A DNA stretch of 64,000 nt from Dyadobacter psychrophilus (GCF_900167945.1 NZ_FUZA01000004.1:372001-436000), one strand, 5' to 3'. Shown: positions 1 to 9,461, counted from the stretch's first letter. Notes: generated from the sequence alone by a model not told the origin. A program made the numbers and translations.

Positions 1-1116
1 CATCCCGGCGACATTGAAATCTCTTTCATGCAAGTTGCTATTTCCAATATGATCGGTGAGTTTGAAGAAGCCATCGAAGTTTTGGAAAATCTTTTGCAAC
101 GCGTTGAAGACCAGGATGAAATATATTTTCAAATAGGGCAGACTTATCAGAATTGGGGTAAATACGATGAGGCGATTAAATTCTATAAAAAATCGCTTAG
201 GAATAACCTTAATAATGAAAGTGCACTGTATGAACTTGCACATTGCCTGGACCTTGTCGGGCAGCTGGAAAGCCATCTGGAATATTATAATGAGCTCGTT
301 GATCGCGACCCGTTTTCGCATCACGCCTGGTATAATCTCGGTATAGCATTCAGCAAACTCGAACGATACGAGGATGCTGTGAATGCTTACGAATATGCCA
401 CATTAGTTAAGGAGGATTTTGCTTCGGCGTTCTTCCAGTTGGGTAATTCCTACATGAACCTTGAAAAGTACGAGGATGCAAAAGAGCAATATCTGAGAGC
501 GATTGAGCTGGAAGGCGAACAGCCGGAAACCTGCTGCTGCTTGGGCACTTGTTATGAGAAATTGGGTGAATTTGAAACAGCCATCAAGTATTATCGTCAG
601 ACTGTCAAGCTGGATAAGCAGTGGGATGATGGCTGGTATGGATTGGGAATTTGTTTCAGCGAGCTTGGCCGCTGGTATGAAGCTGTTGGATTTCTACGTA
701 AAGCCATTCAGATCACAGAGTTAAATCCTGACTACTGGCTAGCACTTGCAGAAACGGAATTCAAGGTTGGGAATGTCATTTCAGCATTTGAAGCTTTTGA
801 AAAAGCGGCGGAAATCGAGCCGTCTAATCCGGATATCTGGCTGAAATGGTCTCACGTGTTGTTTGAGCAAGGAAATTACGTTCGGGCTTGTGACCTTTTA
901 CAAGCTGCGATCGATGAAATGCCGGAAGAAGCGGATCTATATTACCGCATGGCAGTTTATCAGATCCACGCCGGCACATATCGCGAAGCATTGCTTAACC
1001 TGGAAACGGGTTTGACATTGGATTACGATGCCCACGTGCAGCTTTTTGACTTTTTCCCTGATCTTGAAAAACAGAAAGCGTTGTTCAGGATTATCGAGCA
1101 GTACAGAGAGAAATAG
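1..1116 (+). CDS. TPR repeat protein (5' end outside window)
   Basis: The reading frame is open from base 1, and the residues before the first in-window Met (position 28) read HPGDIEISF, which continues the helical repeat pattern. The gene therefore starts upstream of the window. About nine to ten tetratricopeptide repeats are visible, with the usual W/L-G-Y-A-A-P spacing (for example YDEAIKFYKKSL, YEDAVNAYEYA, YEDAKEQYLRAIEL). No signal peptide can be judged. TPR arrays are protein-interaction scaffolds; the partner cannot be inferred. The stop codon abuts the stop of the convergent glycosyltransferase gene with no spacer. Confidence 0.85.
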   Translation, partial: HPGDIEISFMQVAISNMIGEFEEAIEVLENLLQRVEDQDEIYFQIGQTYQNWGKYDEAIKFYKKSLRNNLNNESALYELAHCLDLVGQLESHLEYYNELVDRDPFSHHAWYNLGIAFSKLERYEDAVNAYEYATLVKEDFASAFFQLGNSYMNLEKYEDAKEQYLRAIELEGEQPETCCCLGTCYEKLGEFETAIKYYRQTVKLDKQWDDGWYGLGICFSELGRWYEAVGFLRKAIQITELNPDYWLALAETEFKVGNVISAFEAFEKAAEIEPSNPDIWLKWSHVLFEQGNYVRACDLLQAAIDEMPEEADLYYRMAVYQIHAGTYREALLNLETGLTLDYDAHVQLFDFFPDLEKQKALFRIIEQYREK

Positions 1117-2235
1117 CTAGCCGAGATTTTGGTATAAGTCCACAAGCTGGCGAGCAATATTTTGACCGGAAAACTGACGAATGTGCAGTTTTCCGGCTTC
1201 TACAAGGTGTTTTCTTAATGCGGCATCAGTGATCAGTTTATTAAGCTGATGGCTGATGTCTTCCTTTTGATAAGGGTCCGCGTACAATCCTCCTGGTCCG
1301 CCGGCCTCTTCCAGACAAGATCCTTTTGCTGCCAGAACAGGTGTCCCGCTATGTAATGCTTCAAGAATTGGAATTCCAAAACCCTCATAAATAGAGATAT
1401 AGGCAAATATTTCGGCTTCCTGATAGAGCGCTGGTAAATGAGCTGTGGGGACATCCCGGAGGATTTTTACCTTAGTGTCAAGGTTATTTTTTTTGATATA
1501 TTCAAAAATTTTGGGCGTGTAACTCGTAGGTTTCCCCACCAGAATAAGCTGGAAATTATTGTTGGTAACATCAGCAAATGCCTCTACCAATCGGTGCTGA
1601 TTTTTACGCTCTTCCAATGTTCCCACACACAAAATGTAAGGTCCCTGAATATTATACAAACGCCTTACTTCCTCTTTTTCTCTGGGTTCAACTTGATGTT
1701 TAAAAATCGGATTGCAATCTTGATAAACGACCTGGACCTTGTCACTATTAACATTATAAAGCTCAATCAGGTCGCGTTTTGTTTGCTCGCTGATGGCGAT
1801 AACAGAGTCTGCCCGGCGGCATGCAGACTGGAATTTATGTCTATAAATAATCCTGTCAATTGGTTTAAATAAATGCGGCAACCGCTCAAAAATCAAATCA
1901 TGAATGGTTACCACCGACTTGATCCCGGCTTTTTCCAAACCTTGGGGAAGCTCGTTGCTCAATCCATGAAACACATGAACATCATCAGCTTCTAACTGGT
2001 TGGTAATGGATGCATACCGCCAGTAAGCCGACAGTTTCCTGTCCAGGAAAGTCTGCGGAAGGCGAATGTTATTTTCAGGGAAGTTGGTAAAAAGTTTCGC
2101 ATTGTTTTTTGGCGTATATGCGAGGCAAGTTTGGTCTTTTTCGTTTGTCAGGAGTGCATCGAGTACAAAGCGGCTGTAATTTCCAAGTCCGGTTTTATTG
2201 GCAAAAGCTCTCTTAGCATCAAATCCGATACGCAT
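1117..2235 (-). CDS. GT4-family glycosyltransferase (group 1)
   Basis: The 372-residue length fits a retaining GT-B glycosyltransferase of family GT4, which moves a sugar from an activated donor to a glycan or lipid acceptor at the cytoplasmic face. The N-terminus RIGFDAKRAFANKTGLGNYS carries the GLGNYS loop seen in mannosyl/glucosyl transferases. The C-terminal domain has VGTLEERKN and the E-x7-E donor motif in YEGFGIPILEALHSGTPV, followed by a conserved AGGPGG turn. No membrane segment is evident. It stands alone: convergent with the TPR gene and divergent from the M16 peptidase gene. Donor and acceptor are unknown, though cell-surface polysaccharide synthesis is the common role. Confidence 0.87.
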   Translation of the reverse strand: MRIGFDAKRAFANKTGLGNYSRFVLDALLTNEKDQTCLAYTPKNNAKLFTNFPENNIRLPQTFLDRKLSAYWRYASITNQLEADDVHVFHGLSNELPQGLEKAGIKSVVTIHDLIFERLPHLFKPIDRIIYRHKFQSACRRADSVIAISEQTKRDLIELYNVNSDKVQVVYQDCNPIFKHQVEPREKEEVRRLYNIQGPYILCVGTLEERKNQHRLVEAFADVTNNNFQLILVGKPTSYTPKIFEYIKKNNLDTKVKILRDVPTAHLPALYQEAEIFAYISIYEGFGIPILEALHSGTPVLAAKGSCLEEAGGPGGLYADPYQKEDISHQLNKLITDAALRKHLVEAGKLHIRQFSGQNIARQLVDLYQNLG

Positions 2236-2272
2236 AACTGGTGCTTTTCAAGGGTTTCAGAGCAAAAGTCTG

Positions 2273-2280
2273 TAATTTTG
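2273..2280 (+). promoter_or_regulatory. Bacteroidota-type -7 box (TAATTTTG)
   Basis: TAATTTTG matches the TAnnTTTG -7 consensus of Bacteroidota housekeeping promoters. It lies 46 bases before the ATG at 2327 of the M16 peptidase gene, giving a leader of about 40 bases. No clear -33 TTTG is seen at the usual distance. Confidence 0.45.
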
Positions 2281-2326
2281 TGGATACCACCGAAAATTAT
2301 TGGTGTCTATTTTGTGTTTAAAAGGA

Positions 2327-3619
2327 ATGAAGAGAGACAACGTTAGCAAACAGGGTAATCCCAAATCCACCACACTACCAGTCACAGAAGATTATCATTT
2401 ACATACGCTTGCCAACGGGATCCGCATTGCTCACAAGCAGGTTCCTTATACGCAAATCGCGCATTGCGGAATTATGCTCGATATTGGAAGCCGCGACGAA
2501 TTGCCGCATCAGCAGGGGCTGGCCCATTTTTGGGAGCATATGGCATTCAAAGGGACAGAAAAGCGCAGCTCTTACCACATTATCAATAGATTAGAGAATG
2601 TAGGAGGGGAGCTGAATGCTTATACCACCAAAGAAAAAATTTGTTTTCACGCCTCGGTCCTGGACGATCATTTTGATAAAGCCATGGATCTGTTGGCCGA
2701 TATCACTTTTCATTCTGTTTTCCCTGAAAAGCAGATCGAACGCGAGCGGAATGTGATTTTGGAGGAAATGTCAATGTATATTGATTCTCCTGAGGATGCC
2801 ATTCAGGACGATTTTGACCAGCTCATTTTCCCGGATCATGCGTTGGGAAATAACATATTAGGCATTGCCGAGACAGTTAATTCCTTTGGTAAAGAGGATT
2901 TGATGAAATTCATTAATGACAACATTGATACGGAGCGCATTGTGGTTTCGTCTGTAAGTCGTTTGCCATTTTCAAAAGTCATTCGTGTTGCGGAGAAATA
3001 TCTGGGCAACATTCCGCATCGCAAGACGTCTAGGATCAGACAAGCGCCGTTGGCGTATGTGCCTGTAAGTCAGCAAAAAGAGCGCTCCATTTCTCAGGCG
3101 CAATGTGCGATGGGCCAGCCGGCTTATCCATTACTCGACGACAGGAGATTATCTTTCTTTATGCTGGTTAATTTGCTTGGCGGACCAGGAATGAATTCCC
3201 GATTTAACCTTTCATTGCGCGAAAAATATGGCTTTGTTTATTCTATTGAAGGAAATTACACACCCTATCTGGACACAGGGTTTATGGGTATTTTCTTTGG
3301 AACAGAACAAAAACAACTGACCAAAAGTATTTCCCTCATCCACAAAGAGCTAAAAAGAATCCGCGAAGTGCCATTGTCCGTCCTGCAACTCCATCAAACC
3401 AAGGTGCAGCTTATGGGGCAACTTGCTATGTCTGAGGAAAGTAACATGAGTTTTATGCTTATGATGGCTAAAAGTCTGCTGGACACCGGCCGTGTGGATT
3501 CTCTCCCCGAAATTTTCACGGAAATCGAGCAGATCACTGCGTTACAGTTGCAGGAAATCGCGCAGGATATGTTCAAAGAGGAGAATTTCAGTTATCTTAC
3601 TTTTCTTCCTGAAGATTAG
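2327..3619 (+). CDS. M16 family zinc peptidase (pitrilysin-like)
   Basis: The protein is about 430 residues. The inverted zinc motif HxxEH is present as HFWEH, and the downstream third ligand lies in ERNVILEE, so the active site is complete. The C-terminal half holds the second M16 domain, with the REKYGFVYSIEG segment typical of the family's R/Y pair. An earlier TTG at 2300 is in frame, but ATG 2327 is preferred because it follows a plausible -7 promoter (2273) and gives a normal N-terminus. No clear signal peptide. M16 peptidases degrade short or unfolded peptides, and Bacteroidota commonly carry several. A second M16 gene lies nearby on the other strand. Confidence 0.88.
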   Translation: MKRDNVSKQGNPKSTTLPVTEDYHLHTLANGIRIAHKQVPYTQIAHCGIMLDIGSRDELPHQQGLAHFWEHMAFKGTEKRSSYHIINRLENVGGELNAYTTKEKICFHASVLDDHFDKAMDLLADITFHSVFPEKQIERERNVILEEMSMYIDSPEDAIQDDFDQLIFPDHALGNNILGIAETVNSFGKEDLMKFINDNIDTERIVVSSVSRLPFSKVIRVAEKYLGNIPHRKTSRIRQAPLAYVPVSQQKERSISQAQCAMGQPAYPLLDDRRLSFFMLVNLLGGPGMNSRFNLSLREKYGFVYSIEGNYTPYLDTGFMGIFFGTEQKQLTKSISLIHKELKRIREVPLSVLQLHQTKVQLMGQLAMSEESNMSFMLMMAKSLLDTGRVDSLPEIFTEIEQITALQLQEIAQDMFKEENFSYLTFLPED

Positions 3620-3643
3620 TATAAAAACTGTTTCCCTCAACCC

Positions 3644-4576
3644 ATGATGCGCCTTAGCTGCCTTTTTTGCATTGTTTTTACAGTGTTTTTTGCTTGTAAC
3701 CGCAAGCAGACAGATGAACAAACCATTGAATTTCCAGATGAGCTGATTAGTTTCGAAGCGTATTCTGACAATCCGCTTTTCAAAGGAACAGGTGATTCTA
3801 CGACCTGGGATGAAAAAATCCGCGAGCGAGGCTATATTCTGAAAGAAGACAGCACTTATTATCTCTGGTACACCGGATATACCAAAGCCACGGGCGATTC
3901 CATTAAATATCTCGGGTTAGCAACTTCAAACGACGGCATCGCATGGAAACGGTCAAGTGAAAAGCCCATTCACTCGTCATTATGGATTGAGGATATGTGT
4001 GTCGTTAAATCGGACAGCATTTATTATATGTTTGCTGAAAGTCGCGGCGACACCGCTCATTTGCTCACATCTTCCGATAAGATTAATTGGAAAGACAATG
4101 GTGCACTGGATATACGCCTGAAAAACGGGCAACCGATCGGAAAGGGAGCTTATGGCACACCGGCTGTGTGGAAAGAGAACGGAACCTGGTATCTTTTTTA
4201 CGAACGCAATGATGCGGCTGTCTGGCTGGCGACTTCCACTGATTTGAAGGTTTGGACCAATGTTCAGGATGAGCCCGTGCTCAAAACCGGCCCTGAAAAA
4301 TATGATCAGTTTGCGGTTGCTTTTAACCAGATTATCAAATATAATGGCCTCTATTACGCCTATTATCATGCATCGGCTTTCAAAGACTGGCGGGAATGGA
4401 CGATGAATGTCGCAGTTTCAACGGATTTGGTGCATTGGAAAAAATACGCAAAAAATCCTATCCTGGGCAATGATAAGTCAAGCGGAATAGTGGTGAACGA
4501 TGGCGGTAAATTCAGGCTTTACACCATGCATCCCGAGGTTAATGTATATTTTCCAAAACAATCCGCCAAACAGTAA
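3644..4576 (+). CDS. Lipoprotein with glycosidase-like five-bladed beta-propeller
   Basis: A short signal peptide ends in a lipobox (VFFAC, Cys around residue 18), so this is a predicted lipoprotein. The rest has repeated blade motifs: YYLWYTGYT, GLATSNDGIAWKR, TWYLFYERNDAAVWLATS and MNVAVSTDLVHWKKY. This is the pattern of glycoside hydrolase clans with five-bladed propellers (GH43, GH117, GH130 and sialidase-like relatives). The exact family and the catalytic acids cannot be assigned by eye. It starts 24 bases after the M16 gene, so the two are probably co-transcribed. A role in surface glycan trimming is inference. Confidence 0.7.
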   Translation: MMRLSCLFCIVFTVFFACNRKQTDEQTIEFPDELISFEAYSDNPLFKGTGDSTTWDEKIRERGYILKEDSTYYLWYTGYTKATGDSIKYLGLATSNDGIAWKRSSEKPIHSSLWIEDMCVVKSDSIYYMFAESRGDTAHLLTSSDKINWKDNGALDIRLKNGQPIGKGAYGTPAVWKENGTWYLFYERNDAAVWLATSTDLKVWTNVQDEPVLKTGPEKYDQFAVAFNQIIKYNGLYYAYYHASAFKDWREWTMNVAVSTDLVHWKKYAKNPILGNDKSSGIVVNDGGKFRLYTMHPEVNVYFPKQSAKQ

Positions 4577-4578
4577 CA

Positions 4579-5835
4579 TTAGGCAAGCGCAACCTGTTTT
4601 TCATCAGCCCGATAATACAATGTTGAAGCGTTTTCAGGACGTAATACCAATTTCGCTGCTGCGTGAATGTCGTCGGAAGTAAGGTTTCGAATAATTTCCG
4701 CGTCCTCATTCGCCCAATCCACATTGCCGGCGTTGGCTGCGAAAGCGAGGTTCATTGCACGATTCAGTAACTCCACCTCCGAGAATGCCAGTGAAGCTTC
4801 CGACTGGTTTTTGACTTTGGTTACTTCATCTTCATGCGCTCCTTTTGCCACCATTTCGCTCAATATTTCTGCCACAGCAGCATCTGCTTCTTCAAGGCTG
4901 ACATTGGGATTGAGGTTTCCTTTGATCAAAAGCAGGCCGGGGTCAAGGGAAGAAGTCACGCTGGCGCTAATGCTGTTGAAAATCGACTTTTCTTTTAATA
5001 GGCTTTGATATAAACGAGAGGATTTTCCGCGTCCAAGAATGTCGCTTAGCAAATCCGTCGCGTAAAAACCTTTTTCGTACCTGCCGGGCATATGATACAC
5101 TTTGATCAACGAATTTAATGGCACAGCTGCGGAAGTTTCCAGATGCCTCGCCTCGTTTTGCACGGGCTCTTTGGGAACATTGCGCACATACGGAGCGCCA
5201 GCTGGAATGTCGCCAAACCATTTTTTAGTTAATTCACGAACCTGCGCCGTTTTAATCGCTCCGGCAACCACCATGACTGCATTGTTGGGCCTGTAAAAAC
5301 GGAAGAAGAAATTTTGAACGTCGTCCATCGTGGCCCTTTCAATATGATCAATGTCCTTGCCGATCGTCGCCCAGCGATATGGGTGTTGCTTATAAGCCAA
5401 TGGCCTTAATTTCAGCCACATGTCACCATAAGGCTGGTTCAGATAACGTTGTTTAAACTCCTCAATCACTACTTTTCGCTGCACTTCCAGCACATTGGGA
5501 TCAAAAGAAAGGCTCATCATCCTATCCGATTCCAGCCAAAAAGCCGTTTCTATATTATCTGCGGGTAATGTAATGTAGTAATTGGTGATGTCCGGGGAAG
5601 TAAAAGCATTGTTTTCTCCGCCCACATTCTGCACGGGAATATCGTAGCTGGGAATGTTTTTGGAGCCGCCAAACATCAGGTGTTCAAACAAATGTGCAAA
5701 TCCCGTGCGCTCTTCATCTTCATCCCGCGAACCCACATTATATAAGATGTTTACGGCAGCCATCGGAGTGGAAAAATCTTCATGAACAAAAACTTTCAAG
5801 CCATTGTCCAGGGTAAACTGCTCGTAACGAATCAT
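4579..5835 (-). CDS. M16 family zinc peptidase
   Basis: About 418 residues from ATG 5835 (MIRYEQFTLDNGLKVFVHED). The frame extends upstream to 5925, but that extension is rich in hydrophobic and rare residues and does not fit the family start. Zinc motif HLFEH is followed by GGENNAFTSPDITNYYI and VVIEEFKQRY, so all catalytic residues are present. The C-terminal M16 domain has LGRGKSSRLYQSLLKE, the classical R/Y substrate-tail motif. No signal peptide is visible from this start. It converges on the propeller lipoprotein gene with two bases between stops. It is the active-type partner class of two-subunit processing peptidases, but the other M16 gene here also keeps its active site. Confidence 0.88.
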   Translation of the reverse strand: MIRYEQFTLDNGLKVFVHEDFSTPMAAVNILYNVGSRDEDEERTGFAHLFEHLMFGGSKNIPSYDIPVQNVGGENNAFTSPDITNYYITLPADNIETAFWLESDRMMSLSFDPNVLEVQRKVVIEEFKQRYLNQPYGDMWLKLRPLAYKQHPYRWATIGKDIDHIERATMDDVQNFFFRFYRPNNAVMVVAGAIKTAQVRELTKKWFGDIPAGAPYVRNVPKEPVQNEARHLETSAAVPLNSLIKVYHMPGRYEKGFYATDLLSDILGRGKSSRLYQSLLKEKSIFNSISASVTSSLDPGLLLIKGNLNPNVSLEEADAAVAEILSEMVAKGAHEDEVTKVKNQSEASLAFSEVELLNRAMNLAFAANAGNVDWANEDAEIIRNLTSDDIHAAAKLVLRPENASTLYYRADEKQVALA

Positions 5836-5979
5836 AATATCAGTGAGTAAAATAATTTTTAATAAAACCGGCCAAATAAAAGTTTGGAACAGAAACCCGC
5901 AATGTTGTTTTAGGGTTATTAACAAAGCTAATGTTCAGGTGCGGTTCCACCAAACCATTTTGAGTTTATAGTAAATGCT

Positions 5980-7095
5980 ATGCAAAATACGCTTCGATTC
6001 CTTTTCTTTTTTACACTGATATTTTGTTCGATTCCGGCTCCCGCACAACTTTTAAATGATCCTGCGTCATTAAAAAACGTTCAGAACAGTTTGGACAAAA
6101 TATATAATTATGAGTTTGACGAAGCCCAGGTTTTCATGGATCAGGTTGATAAAAAGTATCCCAATCACCCCGTTTCGTACATTCTCGACTCTTTTGTTCT
6201 TTTTTGGAAGCATTTACCCATAAAGGATAATCCTGCTAAGTCGAAAGAGTACATTCATAAATTGGATCAGTGTCTGGATGCTATTAATAAGAAATTCGGG
6301 AAGAATAGCCTTGATCCTGAGGCTGTTTTTTATACGATGGTTGCACGCGGATACATGGCCATGATGTACAATTATAAGGGCGAAATGATGAATGCGGCAG
6401 GGGAGGGTAAAAAAGCGTATAATGCCTTCGTTGAAGGCTTGAAACTAATCAACAAAAACCCTGAATTTTATTTCACTTCGGGCATGTACAACTATTATGT
6501 TGAGGTGTATCCCGAAGAACATCCCATTGTAAAACCATTGCTGGTTTTCTTTAAAAGCGGAGATAAGGCGTTGGGTTTGAAACAAATAGATAATGCTACG
6601 AAAGTCGGGACAATAACCCGTGCAGAGGCGAATTTCTATATTTCACACATTTATCTGAAATACGAATCGAGGCCCGAAAAGGCCGTTTTTTATATGGATA
6701 AACTAGCAGGGTTATATCCAAGAAATCCGGTTTTTCTGATGAAAAACATTGAGTCACTGCTGTTATCGGGTAAATACGATCAGGCTGGAAAGGAGCTTAC
6801 TTCATTGAAAAAGGTAAATCACGGATTTTATCCTGTCGCCTGGCGAACATTCCAGGGTCTTATGGACGAAAAACATGAGAAAAACGATGCTTCGGCGCAA
6901 CGGGAATATCTTCTTGCCTTGAAAACACCGCATGACGATCAGTATACCAAGGAATATCATGCGATGGCATATGCAGGCTTAGCCAGGATTTCGGCAAGGG
7001 CCGGAAACAAAGGAAAAGCGAAAGATTATTACAAAAAATGCCTCGGCAAAGCGGAGTACAGATCTGTGATTAAGGAGGCAAAAGCCTATAAATGA
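5980..7095 (+). CDS. Exported TPR-like protein, function unknown
   Basis: A signal peptide is clear (LRFLFFFTLIFCSIPAPAQ). The mature part is all-helical, with degenerate TPR units such as YNYEFDEAQVFMDQVDKKYP, YESRPEKAVFYMDKLAGLYP and GNKGKAKDYYKKCLGKAE. The arrangement resembles Bacteroidota periplasmic TPR proteins near envelope genes. There is no catalytic signature. It is divergent from the M16 peptidase gene, sharing a 144-base promoter region, and convergent with the amidohydrolase gene (5-base gap). It probably acts as a periplasmic scaffold; nothing in the sequence names a partner. Confidence 0.75.
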   Translation: MQNTLRFLFFFTLIFCSIPAPAQLLNDPASLKNVQNSLDKIYNYEFDEAQVFMDQVDKKYPNHPVSYILDSFVLFWKHLPIKDNPAKSKEYIHKLDQCLDAINKKFGKNSLDPEAVFYTMVARGYMAMMYNYKGEMMNAAGEGKKAYNAFVEGLKLINKNPEFYFTSGMYNYYVEVYPEEHPIVKPLLVFFKSGDKALGLKQIDNATKVGTITRAEANFYISHIYLKYESRPEKAVFYMDKLAGLYPRNPVFLMKNIESLLLSGKYDQAGKELTSLKKVNHGFYPVAWRTFQGLMDEKHEKNDASAQREYLLALKTPHDDQYTKEYHAMAYAGLARISARAGNKGKAKDYYKKCLGKAEYRSVIKEAKAYK

Positions 7096-7100
7096 GTTGG

Positions 7101-8249
7101 TTATTTTGGGAATAGGCTCCTATCCAGTCCGGGAATAATTTTCAGGGCATTTTTGTAATAAAGCTTTTTCAAAACCTCGTCAGAAAGGCCCATTCCATAC
7201 ATTCTCCAAAATGCGTGGTATTTTTTATGGTAAGGAAAATATTCATCTTCCGTTTCCAAAACCCTGAAATAGGTTGCATATTCAGCAGGCACCCAGCTAT
7301 CTTTTCCGAATAAAACCCTGTCCTGATATTTATCAAAAAACTTCTTCGCAGCGCGTGGCTGGCGTCCAAGCTCAGCAATCACCGCACCTATTTCCACATA
7401 CATATTTGGAAAAACGACCATCAAGCTGTCCAGTTTTTTCAAATTATTGGGATACCAGCCCATATGTGCATTGATAAATGTTGTTTTAGGGTTGCTCCGG
7501 AAAATGTGATGCTGTTCTGCAATCAGAGAGTCGAAAGGAACAGGATCTTTTGCACCCCTTCTGCGGTTAGGGTGGGTTTTAAGTTCCAGCCAGCGTTCAT
7601 TGTAACGGTCCATCGGGTCCCAGAATGACGGGACGTCGGCAGTGTGTATCAAAACGGGAATGCCTAGTTCCCCGCATTTTTTCCAAACAGGCTGCAGACG
7701 CGGATCGCTTACGGCAACGCGGTTTCCCTTATCATCTTTAATTCCGCTAAAACCCAGGCTCTTATAAATTTTAAGTCCTTTTGCGCCCATTTTCACATCC
7801 GCCTCCAACTGCGCCACCGCCTTCGCCGACCAGTCTTTTTCACCAAAACCTTTGAATTGAAGATTAGTAAATATGGCAATGCGTTTCGGCTGGTTCTTCG
7901 CCACATTTTCCAGTGAACCTTTCAGCGTCGCCGTCCCTTCTTCCCATTCCTGCGACCATCCGCGGCCACTCAAATTGACCATAATGCCCATGTTCAGCTC
8001 ATCCATCTGCTTGGTCAGCGCTTTCAGGTCCTGGGTCGGCATCTGATATTGGTGGTTATGAACGTCGATAAAAGGAAATTTGGCTTTCTTGGTAATGTGC
8101 TCCTCTACCTTCAAAGTTGAAACCGGATCGTACTCTTCGAAACCAAGTGGTTGAGTAATCTGTCCGCCTTCCTGGGCGCAAGCGGCAAAAGTAAAACCAA
8201 TGGAAACGGTGAGGGCAAGGAGAACTTTTTTCATGAAGGCGTTTTTCAA
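7101..8249 (-). CDS. Exported amidohydrolase-family metal-dependent hydrolase
   Basis: The protein is 382 residues (377 from the second Met at 8234, MKKVLLALTV, which gives a better signal peptide). The signal region ends in FAACAQ, so the protein could be a lipoprotein or a cleaved periplasmic enzyme. The TIM-barrel amidohydrolase-2 (COG2159) pattern is visible: DVHNHQ for the first metal site, IPVLIHTADVPSFWDP, FINAHMGWYP and RVLFGKDSW. Relatives include decarboxylases and lactone hydrolases; the substrate is unknown. It lies 8 bases before ispF in map order and reads in the same direction, so ispF is immediately upstream in transcription and the two may be co-transcribed. Confidence 0.78.
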   Translation of the reverse strand: MKNAFMKKVLLALTVSIGFTFAACAQEGGQITQPLGFEEYDPVSTLKVEEHITKKAKFPFIDVHNHQYQMPTQDLKALTKQMDELNMGIMVNLSGRGWSQEWEEGTATLKGSLENVAKNQPKRIAIFTNLQFKGFGEKDWSAKAVAQLEADVKMGAKGLKIYKSLGFSGIKDDKGNRVAVSDPRLQPVWKKCGELGIPVLIHTADVPSFWDPMDRYNERWLELKTHPNRRRGAKDPVPFDSLIAEQHHIFRSNPKTTFINAHMGWYPNNLKKLDSLMVVFPNMYVEIGAVIAELGRQPRAAKKFFDKYQDRVLFGKDSWVPAEYATYFRVLETEDEYFPYHKKYHAFWRMYGMGLSDEVLKKLYYKNALKIIPGLDRSLFPK

Positions 8250-8257
8250 GGGTTGGT

Positions 8258-8887
8258 TTAATGATCGTTGTTTATAGGAAAAAAATTAGGTAAATATATC
8301 AGCGCTACGCAATGAGCGGCGATTCCTTCCTCGCGGCCTACAAATCCCAAATGTTCGGAAGTGGTTGCTTTGATGGAAATATCTTGTTCTGGAATGTTCG
8401 TAACCGAAGAAAGGCATGCTTTCATTTCAGGAATGTGCGGATTCAGTTTTGGGTTTTGTAAAACGATTGTAACGTCAACATTACCCACTTGGAAGCCTTT
8501 TTCGCGGATCATTTCCAGGACTTTGGCTAACAAGATTTTGCTATCGACGCCTTTCCACTGCGGATCTTTGTCGGAAAAATGATAACCAATGTTGCGCATA
8601 TTCGCTGCTCCCAGCAGCGCGTCGCACATTACGTGGCAGACTACATCGGCGTCGGAGTGACCCTTTGCACCATGTGAATGCGGGATTGAAATCCCCCCAA
8701 GCCAAAACGGCCTGCCTTCCACCAACTGATGCACATCATAACCCTGACCAACGCGAAACGGAAACATGTATTTTGTTCGACTGTTAAATACAAAATCCTT
8801 CAATTCAGCTATGCTGCGCTGCAATTCGACCAGTTTGTCATTAGGATTTGTGTGTTCTTCACTCCATTCACCTTCTCTTTCCTCCAT
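8258..8887 (-). CDS. ispF: 2-C-methyl-D-erythritol 2,4-cyclodiphosphate synthase
   Basis: IspF cyclises CDP-methylerythritol 2-phosphate with release of CMP in the non-mevalonate isoprenoid pathway. The conserved core starts at the Met encoded at 8767 (MFPFRVGQGYDVHQL). It contains the zinc ligands Asp and His of YDVH, the GHSDADVVCH stretch with the third ligand, and IKATTSEHLGFVGREEGIAAH at the C-terminus. From 8767 the length is 169 residues, as expected. The frame runs 40 codons further upstream to ATG 8887 without a stop. That segment is charged and helical and is not part of the family, so the start is uncertain. Confidence 0.93.
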   Translation of the reverse strand: MEEREGEWSEEHTNPNDKLVELQRSIAELKDFVFNSRTKYMFPFRVGQGYDVHQLVEGRPFWLGGISIPHSHGAKGHSDADVVCHVMCDALLGAANMRNIGYHFSDKDPQWKGVDSKILLAKVLEMIREKGFQVGNVDVTIVLQNPKLNPHIPEMKACLSSVTNIPEQDISIKATTSEHLGFVGREEGIAAHCVALIYLPNFFPINNDH

Positions 8888-8920
8888 AAATTATAATGTG
8901 TATTTTTTTCAAATATAAAC

Positions 8921-8959
8921 AAACAAGCCGGAAGATCACGAGTGACTTCCGGCTTGTTT
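8921..8959. terminator. Hairpin terminator (14-bp arms)
   Basis: Arms 8921-8934 and 8946-8959 are perfect reverse complements around an 11-base loop, with T-rich flanks on both sides. The hairpin follows the stop of the anti-sigma-like gene reading left and separates it from ispF. Confidence 0.8.
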
Positions 8960-8975
8960 TATGAATGTTGTCTGA

Positions 8976-9446
8976 CTATTTGACCTGCTGTATTTCTGTC
9001 TTCAATTTCTGGATTTGCTCTTCCTGGTTGACTGCTTTAAAGTAATAATACAGCCCGGCGATCAGGAAAATTTTTGATAAAATAAATACGGCTATGAAGG
9101 CAGGACGCCAGAATTTATGTACTTTAATGTGGGTGTCATTCACCTCCACATCGAGAAACCTGGTATTCTGATCTTCCTCCGCTGCCTTCTTTTTGAATGT
9201 ATGCTTCTCTTTCCTGAAATTTTCCTGGTTGCTTCTTAAATGAATGATCTCGCGTAGTGCAGACGGAGGCGTAACCGCGGAGCCATTAAAATAGCGGGTT
9301 ATATCAGACTCAATATCAACCAGGTAATCTTTAATCTCCTCGTTTTCTTCGACCATTTGCTTTACCAGTTCCTTCTCCTCTTCATTGGTCAACCCCAACA
9401 AATGCGCCTCTAAAATCCCGCTCTCTATAAAGTTTTGTGTTTCCAC
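8976..9446 (-). CDS. RskA-like anti-sigma factor, short form
   Basis: The N-terminus METQNFIESGILEAHLLGL is the standard opening of Bacteroidota RskA-type anti-sigma proteins, whose cytoplasmic domain binds an ECF sigma factor. One membrane segment is predicted at residues 115-137, followed only by a short coiled-coil tail (138-156). Family members normally run to about 250-280 residues with an extracytoplasmic RskA domain, which is absent here. The gene follows the sigma-like gene by 15 bases, the usual order for such pairs. What signal it could sense without the outer domain is unclear. Confidence 0.7.
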   Translation of the reverse strand: METQNFIESGILEAHLLGLTNEEEKELVKQMVEENEEIKDYLVDIESDITRYFNGSAVTPPSALREIIHLRSNQENFRKEKHTFKKKAAEEDQNTRFLDVEVNDTHIKVHKFWRPAFIAVFILSKIFLIAGLYYYFKAVNQEEQIQKLKTEIQQVK

Positions 9447-9461
9447 TATATGCCTTGATTG

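Noticed and set aside
1438..1872. Rightward 144-codon open frame
   Set aside because: It is opposite the glycosyltransferase gene, which has full family motifs.
7083..7118. AGCCTAT/ATAGGCT inverted repeat at the convergent ends of the TPR and amidohydrolase genes
   Set aside because: The 7-bp arms are separated by 22 bases with no T-run.
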